In this document: piece after piece, positions 47,870-55,649 of the stretch
Numbering within the stretch: position 1 is the first letter of the stretch
How the letters are laid out: each line of letters opens with the position of its first letter
Assembly: GCA_016124495.1 (NCBI GenBank)
Contig: WGNP01000008.1
Location: forward strand, 1 to 64,000
Reading direction: 5' to 3'
Length of the DNA: 64,000 bases
Origin: Hyphomonas sp.
GTDB taxonomy: Bacteria; Pseudomonadota; Alphaproteobacteria; Caulobacterales; Hyphomonadaceae
Translations under genes and position numbers: made by a program
Notes under the pieces: model-generated
What the model was told of the DNA's origin: nothing
Databases searched by the model: none
The model's input: the letters and a program-made list of their open reading frames with translations, nothing else

Positions 47870-49285
47870 ATGATCCGGAAAGCCGCCCTTGCGCTCGCCC
47901 TGCTGGCCACAAGCTGCGCCACGCCGCCTGAACCTGCGCTCGAACCGGCTATCACCATTCCTGCCGAGAGCGTGCGCCTCGGCGTGATGGTCGCAACCCT
48001 GGGCGGCGCAACAGTCTTTGCAGACAAAGCTGGTCAACGTTTCATTCCCGCTTCGAACACAAAGCTCTTCACGGCCGCTGCAAGCTTTCATTACCTGAAG
48101 GGGATCGACCAGCCCGATCCCGCGCTTGGAACCTCCCTGCGGATCGTACCGGGCGAGGGCAGTGCGCCGCCGTCCCTCGTCATCGTAGGCGCCGGGGATC
48201 CGACCCTGCGCGACGGCGCCGGTTGCGTGACCAATTGCCTGCACGAACTGGCGGACGCGGTGGCCGCGCGCGGCATCACAAGCATCGCAGATGTTTACGG
48301 CGACGATACGTTATTCCCGCATGAGCCCTGGGGCATGGGATGGAGCTGGAACAATCTGCCGTTCTATTTCGGCGCACCGGTCTCGGCGCTCACCGTCAAC
48401 GGCAATGCCGTCGCACTGCGGGTCGGGCCGGATACTACCGAAGGCGCCCCCGTCATGGCCGCCTGGGCGCCGGGCGACGACGTGATGCGGGTTCGCAACG
48501 AAGCGGTCACCGGACCGCTCGGCAGCGAGAACCTGCTCAGCGTGCTGCGCTGGCCCGGCTCGGATGAAGTCGTCCTTTCGGGCAGCCTGCCGGCGGACGC
48601 GGCGGCGCGCAGTTATTTCCTCAGCGTTCCGGACGCGGCGCAAACCGCCTCGGCGCGTTTTGTGCGTCTGCTCGCAGCACGCGGCATCGCGGTCGAAGGC
48701 GGCGCGAAAGTCCGCTCACGGAGCGAATCACGGGTGGGGGAGGAAATCGCCCGCCTTGCCGCGTTGCCACTGCTGCAAAGCGTCATCAAGGTGTCCGAAG
48801 ACAGCGACAACCTTTCGGCCGAAGTGCTGCTGCGCCATATTGCTCGGGCGGCTGGCGGGTCAGGCGCCAAAGACGGTCTGGACGCGGTCAATGCCATGCT
48901 GGACCAGGCGGGCATTGGCCGGGCCGAGATCGAACTGTTCGATGGCTCGGGCCTGTCGCCCTACAACCGCGTTACGCCCCAAGCGACAGTTCGTTTCCTC
49001 AGCTGGGCCGCTTCGCAGCCCTGGGGCGACGCCTTCCGCGCGGCGCTGCCGGTCGGCGGCAAGACCGGATCACTCGCGCGCCGGTTTCGCGGCACAGCCC
49101 TCGAAGGCCGCATTTTCGCAAAGACCGGGACCGTCCAGGGCGTCAACGCTCTCTCGGGATTCCTGATTGCAGAGAGCGGTGAAACGCTGGTCTTCTCGGT
49201 CATCGCAAATGATCGGCCGGCCGATGCCAATTCCGTCCTCCCGGTGATCGACAAGCTGCTGGTCGAGATCGCGGCGGCGAACTGA
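47870..49285 (+). CDS. dacB: D-alanyl-D-alanine carboxypeptidase/endopeptidase (PBP4, S13)
   Basis: A 471-residue periplasmic enzyme that trims peptidoglycan. The N-terminus is a lipoprotein-type signal (ALALLATSCATPP). The penicillin-binding motifs are SNTK (S62-K65), SDN in EDSDNLSAEVLLRH and KTG in GGKTGSLARR. The domain inserted between the first two motifs is typical of class C low-molecular-mass PBPs. It follows hrpB by 25 bases on the same strand and converges with an unknown gene. Confidence 0.93.
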   Translation: MIRKAALALALLATSCATPPEPALEPAITIPAESVRLGVMVATLGGATVFADKAGQRFIPASNTKLFTAAASFHYLKGIDQPDPALGTSLRIVPGEGSAPPSLVIVGAGDPTLRDGAGCVTNCLHELADAVAARGITSIADVYGDDTLFPHEPWGMGWSWNNLPFYFGAPVSALTVNGNAVALRVGPDTTEGAPVMAAWAPGDDVMRVRNEAVTGPLGSENLLSVLRWPGSDEVVLSGSLPADAAARSYFLSVPDAAQTASARFVRLLAARGIAVEGGAKVRSRSESRVGEEIARLAALPLLQSVIKVSEDSDNLSAEVLLRHIARAAGGSGAKDGLDAVNAMLDQAGIGRAEIELFDGSGLSPYNRVTPQATVRFLSWAASQPWGDAFRAALPVGGKTGSLARRFRGTALEGRIFAKTGTVQGVNALSGFLIAESGETLVFSVIANDRPADANSVLPVIDKLLVEIAAAN

Positions 49286-49292
49286 AGGTGGG

Positions 49293-49724
49293 TCAGTTCG
49301 GCCGGCGCGTGTGGTCTGTGCCCCAGTCCATACCCATGGATTTCTTCATCCAATCGGCAAAGGTTGCCGGCTTTTCGAGTGCTTTGGGATCGAGTGAGCC
49401 ATAGGACAGGAGCGGGCCATCAACGCTCTCAAGGCGGACGCCTTTCAGCCGCTGGCCGTTGTTCGAATAGTCGTAGTTACCGTAGCCGGGATCGAGAATC
49501 AGCATGATCTGATGGCCGCCGTGGCCATCTGCGTCGCGCCCGAATACGAGGCCGTAAACCTTCTCTCGGCCCCAAATTCCGTGGCTTGAAGCCTGGCGCT
49601 TGCCATCAAGCAGGACCTCATCCCAGAGCAGGTTGCGGCGCCATTGCAGTACGTGCATCCGGTCGCCGGCAACGATCTTGATGTCGACTTCGCGCAAGCC
49701 AACACGAACGAGTTCAGCATGCAT
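49293..49724 (-). CDS. Hypothetical beta-rich protein
   Basis: A 143-residue protein with no signal peptide or membrane segment. The pattern is alternating beta strands (VDIKIVAGDRMHVLQWRRNLLWDEVLLDG, KVYGLVFGRDADG, HQIMLILDPG), then SVDGPLLSYGSLDPKALEKP and FADWMKKSMGMDWG. The strand-rich front is loosely like FAIM-type folds (a W...V..DG pattern), but I cannot assign a family. The ATG at 49724 has CGGGAG upstream. It stands between the converging dacB and the RluA-type gene. Confidence 0.6.
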   Translation of the reverse strand: MHAELVRVGLREVDIKIVAGDRMHVLQWRRNLLWDEVLLDGKRQASSHGIWGREKVYGLVFGRDADGHGGHQIMLILDPGYGNYDYSNNGQRLKGVRLESVDGPLLSYGSLDPKALEKPATFADWMKKSMGMDWGTDHTRRPN

Positions 49725-49798
49725 GGAGGGCTCCCGGGGGCAGCTCAATTATTATCGAAAAACAATATATTCGCTTGAGGCTGGCCGGTCAACAGGGA

Positions 49799-50446
49799 TT
49801 AGAACGGGCAGGGGCAGACGAGATCAAGGGCCGCGCCGGTGGCGGGATGGACGAAAGCCAGTCTCTCGGCATGCAGTGCGAGGCGCGGGCGGGCGGCAAG
49901 CGCCTCGCCGGTAGCGTAGAATTCGTCGCCCAGAATGGGATGCCCGGTTTCGGCAAGGTGCACACGCAGCTGGTGCGAACGCCCGGTCTGAGGTGTCAGC
50001 GCAAGGCGCGCGATGGACCCGCTGCCTGACAAGGTCTCGTACCGCGTGATGCTGGGCTTGCCAATCTCCTGGTCTACTTTCTGGAGCGGGCGCCTCGGCC
50101 AGTCGGTGATCAGCGGCAAGCTGATCTCGCCGGCGGCAGGGTGCGGCGCGCCCCACACATCGGCGATGTAGCGCTTCTGCACTTCTCCGCGCTCGAACAG
50201 GCCGGACAGGGCGCGCTGCATGTCCTTGCCCCGCGCCAGCAGCAAAAGGCCGCTGGTCGCCATGTCCAGCCGGTGCACGGTCAGCGCGTCCGGGTAGACC
50301 GCCTGCGACCGCGACAAGGCGCAGTCCGCCTTGCCCTCACCTCGTCCCGGTACCGACAGAAGCCCCGAGGGCTTGTCTACGGCAACCAGGAATTCGTCGG
50401 CATGGACAATTTCCAGTCGCGTCTTTGGCGGCGCGTAGTCCGTCAT
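49799..50446 (-). CDS. RluA family RNA pseudouridine synthase
   Basis: A 215-residue enzyme converting uridine to pseudouridine in rRNA or tRNA. AVDKPSGLLSVPG opens the domain, the catalytic aspartate is in HRLDMATSGLLLLA, and ALTPQTGRSHQLRVHLAETGHPILGDEFY is the RluA-specific later motif. There is no S4 domain, which resembles the short RluA or TruC-type enzymes. It overlaps the sensor kinase gene by four bases (ATGA), so the two are translated together. Confidence 0.92.
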   Translation of the reverse strand: MTDYAPPKTRLEIVHADEFLVAVDKPSGLLSVPGRGEGKADCALSRSQAVYPDALTVHRLDMATSGLLLLARGKDMQRALSGLFERGEVQKRYIADVWGAPHPAAGEISLPLITDWPRRPLQKVDQEIGKPSITRYETLSGSGSIARLALTPQTGRSHQLRVHLAETGHPILGDEFYATGEALAARPRLALHAERLAFVHPATGAALDLVCPCPF

Positions 50447-51864
50447 GCCGGAAGTCCCGGAAGTGTGAGACAGAATGCCGTCCCGGCGTCTCCCGTCTCT
50501 GCAAGAGCAAGTTCCCCGCCGAGCGCCTCGGCCAGTTCATGCGCGATCACCAGGCCAAGGCCGCTGCCGTTGGCGCGGGAGGAACCCGCAAATGGCCGGA
50601 ACAGGTTCGCGCGCGCCTTTTCCGGCAGGCCGGGTCCATTGTCGCGGAACTCAATGGCACGGCTGGTCAGCGATACACGGATCTGCGGATTGGCCGTCGA
50701 CGCCTGCGCCAGCGCTTCAGCGGCGTTGCGGATAAGGTTTGCAGCGATCCGGTGCAGGTATTCTGCATCGCTCTCGATGATCAAGTCGGCGGGAACATTC
50801 GCTTCGAATTCGGCCCCGCCGGTATTCAGCGCTTCGTCTGCAGCTTCCAGAAAAACCGTCCGCAGGCTGACGGGCTGCAGCCGTGGCGGGCGCGGCGCCG
50901 ACTTGCCATAGTCGAGCGTTGCCGTGGCAAGTTCTATGGCGCGCTCCAGTGCGCGTTCAAGCCGTGGTGCAGCCCGCTTCACGCGTGGGTCATCCGATTT
51001 CGCCAGAACGTCCGACACAAGCTGCGCCGAGGCGAGCGAATTGCGCAGGTCATGATTGATCTTGGCGACGGCGCCGCCAAGCTCGGCAAGATGCGAGCGT
51101 TGCCGGAACGCGTCTGCCACTGCCTCTTCCATGCCCGACAGTGCGTTCTGCGCCCGACCAATTTCGTCGCGCCGGTTCGTCGGCGAGAGGCGCCGCGTCC
51201 AGCTGCCGGGGTCGCGGCTGAACTGCTCGACACTCACCGTTACCCGTTTCATCGGTCGCACCACCAGCATGTCCAGCACAGCATAGATAAGGACCGCCGC
51301 GACAAGCGCGATGATCAGCGAAATGCCGGCAATCCGCCACGCAAAGGCGACGAGCGAGGCTTTCAGGGAGGATTGGGGCACCACGATCTCGATAACGCGG
51401 CCCTCGGCGGAGCCTTCGGCGAACACGACAAGCATCTCGCCCTCCGGCGCAAGATACTCCGACAGCGTGGCGAGGACGCGCCCGGCAGGCGTCGATCCTC
51501 GAAGATCGACAAGGCGCATTGTGCCTTCGATCGGCGCCTGCGGTGCGAGGAGCTGGATATGCATCTCGTCCTCGATCTCGGCGACCGCGAACACTTCTGC
51601 CTTTATCAGCAGGCTTTCCGAAAGCTCGTCAGAAACTTCCCGCATGGGCGCCGCATCAAGGGCGAGCGCCGCGATCCGCGCTGCGGCCACGCGCTCCTCC
51701 AGCCACTGCGTGCGCAAGTTGCTGGCCGCCGGGATGAAAATCAGGAATTCGGTAAACAGGATCGCGCCGAGGGTGATCGCAAAGAGGCGCGCCGACAGTC
51801 CGTCTGTCAGCCGCCTCATGTCCTGCGGCGGCGTCGGTGCGGGGGCAGGATCGGGCGCGGTCAC
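50443..51864 (-). CDS. Sensor histidine kinase with HAMP domain
   Basis: A 473-residue membrane kinase. One membrane helix near residue 25-47 (LFAITLGAILFTEFLIFIPA), a periplasmic sensor region to about 175, and a second helix (ISLIIALVAAVLIYAVLDMLVV) lead into HAMP. The dimerisation helix has KINHDLRNSLASAQLVSD with the phosphorylated histidine. The ATPase has LIRNAAEALAQA, FRDNGPGLP and GSGLGLVIAHELAEALGG. No response regulator is adjacent. The GTG at 51864 is used; the ATG at 51819 is an alternative. Confidence 0.88.
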   Translation of the reverse strand: MTAPDPAPAPTPPQDMRRLTDGLSARLFAITLGAILFTEFLIFIPAASNLRTQWLEERVAAARIAALALDAAPMREVSDELSESLLIKAEVFAVAEIEDEMHIQLLAPQAPIEGTMRLVDLRGSTPAGRVLATLSEYLAPEGEMLVVFAEGSAEGRVIEIVVPQSSLKASLVAFAWRIAGISLIIALVAAVLIYAVLDMLVVRPMKRVTVSVEQFSRDPGSWTRRLSPTNRRDEIGRAQNALSGMEEAVADAFRQRSHLAELGGAVAKINHDLRNSLASAQLVSDVLAKSDDPRVKRAAPRLERALERAIELATATLDYGKSAPRPPRLQPVSLRTVFLEAADEALNTGGAEFEANVPADLIIESDAEYLHRIAANLIRNAAEALAQASTANPQIRVSLTSRAIEFRDNGPGLPEKARANLFRPFAGSSRANGSGLGLVIAHELAEALGGELALAETGDAGTAFCLTLPGLPA

Positions 51865-51909
51865 GCGTGGAAGCTTAGGCGAAATAAGCGGGAAGGGGAA
51901 CGGGGCGGC

Positions 51910-53346
51910 TCAGGGAAGCCTTTGCAGAAATCCAACCAGCGTGCGGGCCGGTTTGCCGAAAACGCTAGGCGTGAAATAGGCTGAAGCCGCCCGTTTCACC
52001 GCTTCGGCGCGGGTCGGATAGGGCGAGATGAAGTTCGTCAGCGCTGTGAGCTTAAGGCCGTTCGACATCGCTATCGAGACGAGTTGCAAGATATCGCCCG
52101 CGCCGTCCCCCGCAATTGAGGCGCCGACCAGCTTGCCCCTGTGCAGCACCAGCTTGGCCTCGCCGAGCGTGCGGCCCTCGGCGATGGCGCGGTCATTGTC
52201 ATGGAACGGGAAGGCCGATGTCTTAACGCCACCTCCGAACGTCCTGCGGGCCTCCGCTTCGGTAAGCCCGATCTGTGCAATCTCCGGCGAGGTATAGGTC
52301 ACTGACGGAACCGGCAGGCTCGCCGCGGTGCTGCCCTGCTTGAAGAAGGCGCGGCGGATGAAAACCGAAGCATGCCAGCCCGCGACATGCGTGAACTGTT
52401 CACGCCCTGCCGCGTCCCCCAGCGCCCAGACGCGCGGATTGCTCTTCGATCGAAGCGTTTCGCTGACCGTGAGGCCGGCTGGCGTATGCGCGACCCCCCC
52501 CTTGTCGAGGTCCAGTCCGTCCAGCACGGCGCGGCGGCCCAGCGCTACGAGAATGTGGGAGCCCTGAACCGCTGTCTCGCCGCCTGGTCCTTCAGCATGC
52601 ACCGTGACACGGCCCGGATCGCCGGAAACCCGGGTGACCTTGTGCCCCTCGAGGAGGGTGACGCCTTCGCCGCGCAGGGTCTCCACGGCAAGCTTCGCGT
52701 GCCCTTCATCCGCACCGGCCAGCGCGCGGCCCATCTCAAGGACAGTAACCTTCGCCCCGAGGCGCACGAAGGCCTGCGCCAGTTCCAGCCCGATGGGCCC
52801 GCCGCCGAGCACAACGAGGTGCTGCGGAAACTCCGGCAGGGAGAAAATGGTTTCGTTGGTGAGATAGGGCAGGTCCGCAAGGCCCGGGATCGGCGGGATG
52901 AAGGCGCGGCTGCCTGTCGCCACGATGATGCGGCGGGCTTTCACACGCGCGGTATCCGACACGACCGTATCTCGGTCCTCGAACCGGGCCGCTTCGCGGA
53001 TAACCGTGCAGCCGAGGCCCTCGAACCGTTCCTGGCTGTCAACCGGTGCAATCGTCTCGATGGTCTTGCGGATATGTGCCTTGACGCCGTTCCAGTCGAC
53101 TGTGGCCGGCGCCAGCGTCACACCATATCTGGCCGCCTCACTCGGCGCATGCGCCGCCTTGGCGCAGGAGAGCAACGCCTTCGAAGGCACGCAGCCATAG
53201 TTCAGGCAGTCCCCGCCCATCTCGTGCTTCTCGAACAACACGACCTTCAGCCCGAGCATCGCCGCGCCTGCCGCGGCAGAGAGTCCGCCGGAGCCCGCGC
53301 CAATGACGCAAAGGTCGGCCTTCAGTGTCCGGACATCAGGCATCAC
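51910..53346 (-). CDS. FAD-dependent pyridine nucleotide-disulfide oxidoreductase (mercuric reductase/Lpd-like)
   Basis: A 478-residue class I flavoprotein disulfide reductase. The FAD motif is VIGAGSGGLSAAAGAA, the redox disulfide is C47-C52 in GGDCLNYGCVPSK, and the NAD motif is VVLGGGPIGLELAQA. The usual second FAD motif (RVWALGDAAG) and C-terminal dimer domain follow. No N-terminal HMA domain and no Cys-Cys tail, so it is not a full MerA. It is the last gene of the DUF547-TVP38-reductase operon (4-base overlap). Substrate unknown. Confidence 0.9.
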   Translation of the reverse strand: MMPDVRTLKADLCVIGAGSGGLSAAAGAAMLGLKVVLFEKHEMGGDCLNYGCVPSKALLSCAKAAHAPSEAARYGVTLAPATVDWNGVKAHIRKTIETIAPVDSQERFEGLGCTVIREAARFEDRDTVVSDTARVKARRIIVATGSRAFIPPIPGLADLPYLTNETIFSLPEFPQHLVVLGGGPIGLELAQAFVRLGAKVTVLEMGRALAGADEGHAKLAVETLRGEGVTLLEGHKVTRVSGDPGRVTVHAEGPGGETAVQGSHILVALGRRAVLDGLDLDKGGVAHTPAGLTVSETLRSKSNPRVWALGDAAGREQFTHVAGWHASVFIRRAFFKQGSTAASLPVPSVTYTSPEIAQIGLTEAEARRTFGGGVKTSAFPFHDNDRAIAEGRTLGEAKLVLHRGKLVGASIAGDGAGDILQLVSIAMSNGLKLTALTNFISPYPTRAEAVKRAASAYFTPSVFGKPARTLVGFLQRLP

Positions 53347-54056
53347 GCAGGCACCTTCCTGGGAAAGAATTTCTTGTAGGCGACAGGCAGCAGCGAGACG
53401 AGACCCAGGGCGAGGAAGGCGGGCACGAAGTTTGCGGCCAGAGAGCTGATATCCGGCGTGCCGCCTTCAAGCAGGGTGCCTTTCACGGCTGCGCCGATCC
53501 AGCTGTAAGCCAGTGTGCCCGGTATGATGCCGAAGAACGTGGTGAGCAGATAGTCGCTGTACTTCGCGCCAAGCAGGCCGGGGGCGATATTAACAGCGGC
53601 AAACGGGAAGACCGGGATCAGACGCAGGGCAAACATGTAGGAGACCGGGTTTTCCGCAAAACCGGCGCGCATCTTCTCGATGAACGGTCCGGCGACATCC
53701 CGCAGGACCGCGCCGATCGAGGTCTTCGATGCAAAAAAGAGGATCGACGCCCCGATCGTTGCCCCGATCACGGTCGCGGGCGTCCCTAAGACCAGTCCGA
53801 ACAGGAACCCGCCGGCAATGGTCAGCGCGCTGCCCGGAACCATGAAAGTCGTCGCGGCCGCGTAAACCAGAATGTAGAGGGCAAACACGATCAAGAAATT
53901 CTCCCTCACCATGGCGTCGAGTGATACCGCATTTGCCGACAGCGAATCGAGCGTAAGGTACTCATGCCATCCCTGGGACAACGCGAGGCCTAGGCCGATG
54001 AGGATCACGTAAACCGGCCAGAGCCGGACCCAGAGAGCGGTGGGTTTGGAAGTCAT
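53343..54056 (-). CDS. TVP38/TMEM64 family (DedA-like) membrane protein
   Basis: A 237-residue inner-membrane protein. It has the VTT/SNARE-associated domain: FLIVFALYILVYAAATTFMVPGSALTIAGGFLFG, TVIGATIGASILFFASKTSIG and a later FALRLIPVFPFAAVNIAPGLLGAKYSDYLLTTFFGIIPGTLAY. Related proteins move lipids across membranes. It overlaps the reductase and DUF547 genes by four bases each, making one translational unit; TVP38 and MerA-like reductase genes often occur together. Confidence 0.92.
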   Translation of the reverse strand: MTSKPTALWVRLWPVYVILIGLGLALSQGWHEYLTLDSLSANAVSLDAMVRENFLIVFALYILVYAAATTFMVPGSALTIAGGFLFGLVLGTPATVIGATIGASILFFASKTSIGAVLRDVAGPFIEKMRAGFAENPVSYMFALRLIPVFPFAAVNIAPGLLGAKYSDYLLTTFFGIIPGTLAYSWIGAAVKGTLLEGGTPDISSLAANFVPAFLALGLVSLLPVAYKKFFPRKVPA

Positions 54057-54865
54057 GGTTTCACGGTCTTCTTGAGTTTCGCCGCATCATTGAGCGACCA
54101 GTTATACTGATAACGCACGATTTTGGGATTGGCGCGGATTTTCGCGGCCAGGTCTGGCTCGGCATATTTCAGCAGGTGCGCGACGACCTTTTCTTTCGAG
54201 CCGCCGAAATCCGCTTCGAACCAGTTGTAGATTTCCGACGCCGAGATGCCCTTCGAAGTGACAGTCACCCCGCGCGGATGGTTCACATAGGCGCGCGCTG
54301 CAGCGTCCAGATCCCTCTTCAAGGTTGAGGCCTCCCAGGCCTTGGCCGGAAGGTTGGGGCAGCTGTATGATGCACAGTTAATCGCGTAGTGAACCTCCGG
54401 CGTACCCCACGTCTTGCGCAGGATCCTGTGCTCGATGGCGTCCAACGACACCTCGTCGCCGCCCGCGCGCACCTTCACCTCTTTCCAGGGGCCGGTCAGG
54501 TAACCGTCCCTGATCGACTTCACCGGATAGCGCTCCACGATGTGGCGAACGGTAACGGCGTTATAGAGGTTCGACCAGGTCGCGAAGTTCGCATCGGTTT
54601 TCGCCGAAAGGTCGGCTTCCGCAAATCGTGCGATGTAGGCGTCGAGCGCGGCGCGGTCCTTCTGCGAGGCGGCAAGCGCAGCATAGTCCACGCGCGTGAT
54701 CCCGTCGGAGCTGGATTTTACATAAGTACTGAGAAGGCGGGTCCAGGCGGCATGTTCGGCAGGCACTTGGGTCTCCGCTGGGGGCTTGGGCGTGGTATCC
54801 GCCAATCCGGCGGCCGGGAAAAGGCACGCCGCAAGGGCAACAAGGCTCAGGGCGAAAGCGCGCAT
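54053..54865 (-). CDS. DUF547 domain secreted protein
   Basis: A 270-residue exported protein. The signal peptide is MRAFALSLVALAACLFPAAGLA. DUF547 hallmarks are the segment AKTDANFATWSNLYNAVTVRHIVERYP, the LDAIEHRILRK helix, and VHYAINCASYSCPNLPAKAW with its paired cysteines. It is the first gene of the overlapping operon with TVP38 and the reductase. I took the ATG at 54865; the frame extends to 55438 but that part overlaps rpmH/rnpA. Biochemical function unknown. Confidence 0.87.
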   Translation of the reverse strand: MRAFALSLVALAACLFPAAGLADTTPKPPAETQVPAEHAAWTRLLSTYVKSSSDGITRVDYAALAASQKDRAALDAYIARFAEADLSAKTDANFATWSNLYNAVTVRHIVERYPVKSIRDGYLTGPWKEVKVRAGGDEVSLDAIEHRILRKTWGTPEVHYAINCASYSCPNLPAKAWEASTLKRDLDAAARAYVNHPRGVTVTSKGISASEIYNWFEADFGGSKEKVVAHLLKYAEPDLAAKIRANPKIVRYQYNWSLNDAAKLKKTVKP

Positions 54866-54980
54866 GTGAAGTCTCCGGAGGCTGGGGAATGCACCGCTCA
54901 TAGACCCCGCTGCCGCGCCCGGCATCTCACGAGGCGGTGATCCGCACGGCCGGGGAGGCGATTTTTGCGCCGGTTTCGTC

Positions 54981-55009
54981 TTGACCATACCGCCGCCCGC
55001 CTGTATTGC
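54981..55009 (+). promoter_or_regulatory. Predicted sigma-70 promoter of rpmH
   Basis: TTGACC at 54981-54986, a 17-base spacer, and TATTGC at 55004-55009 precede the rpmH ATG by 36 bases. This is the best housekeeping promoter match I found in the window. It would drive rpmH-rnpA-yidC. Confidence 0.55.
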
Positions 55010-55045
55010 CCCCGTTTTCCAGTTTCCAAGCCCCAGAGCAGTCCC

Positions 55046-55180
55046 ATGAAACGCACTTTCCAGCCGAGCAACCTCCGCCGCAAGCGCACCCATGGTTTCC
55101 GTGAGCGCATGGGCACCAAGAGCGGGCGCAAGGTGCTGGCACGCCGCCGCGCCAAGGGCCGAAAGACCCTCACAGCCTGA
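55046..55180 (+). CDS. rpmH: 50S ribosomal protein L34
   Basis: A 44-residue very basic protein of the large ribosomal subunit. The sequence begins [20 protein letters not shown] and ends in [18 protein letters not shown], essentially the family consensus. It lies directly upstream of rnpA, the nearly universal arrangement, and follows a good promoter. Divergent from the DUF547 operon. Confidence 0.98.
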   Translation: MKRTFQPSNLRRKRTHGFRERMGTKSGRKVLARRRAKGRKTLTA

Positions 55181-55226
55181 TCTTTCCCCAGTGGGCCTTG
55201 CGGGCCTGCCGACCGGGAGGCCGATC

Positions 55227-55595
55227 ATGTCCGGCCACGAAAAGCCAGAGATCCCTGAAACGCGCCGCCTCAAGAAGCGGCGCGAATTCACGTTTGCGCG
55301 AGACGGGATCACCGAGCGGCGCAAATCCGTGGTCGTCCAGGCCCGGGCGCGGGCCGGCGAGGCGCCCGGCCCCGAGATCGGCGAAGGCTTCACCGCGACA
55401 AAAAAGATCGGCGGCGCCGTCCGGCGCAACCGGGCCAAACGCCGCCTGCGAGAGGCGTCCCGGCAGCTGCTGGCGCGCTATGGCCGCCCCGGCTGGGACT
55501 ATGTGTTCATCGCCCGCGAAGCGACGCTCGACGCAGGCTGGTCCCGATTGCTTGACGATATGGAAAGCGCGCTGATAAGCCTCGCGCGCATTTGA
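55227..55595 (+). CDS. rnpA: Ribonuclease P protein component
   Basis: A 122-residue basic protein that binds RNase P RNA and helps mature tRNA 5' ends. The N-terminus has TRRLKKRREFTFARDG and the family signature is TATKKIGGAVRRNRAKRRLREASRQ (RNR motif). An acidic/Gly-rich insertion (GEAPGPEIGEG) is alphaproteobacterial in style. Start at 55227 (MSGHEKPEIPE), with GGGAGG about six bases before. It lies 46 bases after rpmH and 54 before yidC. Confidence 0.96.
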   Translation: MSGHEKPEIPETRRLKKRREFTFARDGITERRKSVVVQARARAGEAPGPEIGEGFTATKKIGGAVRRNRAKRRLREASRQLLARYGRPGWDYVFIAREATLDAGWSRLLDDMESALISLARI

Positions 55596-55649
55596 TGCCC
55601 CCAGCGCCTGCAACTGGCGCAAGCCCCACAGACAACCGGAACTAACCCC

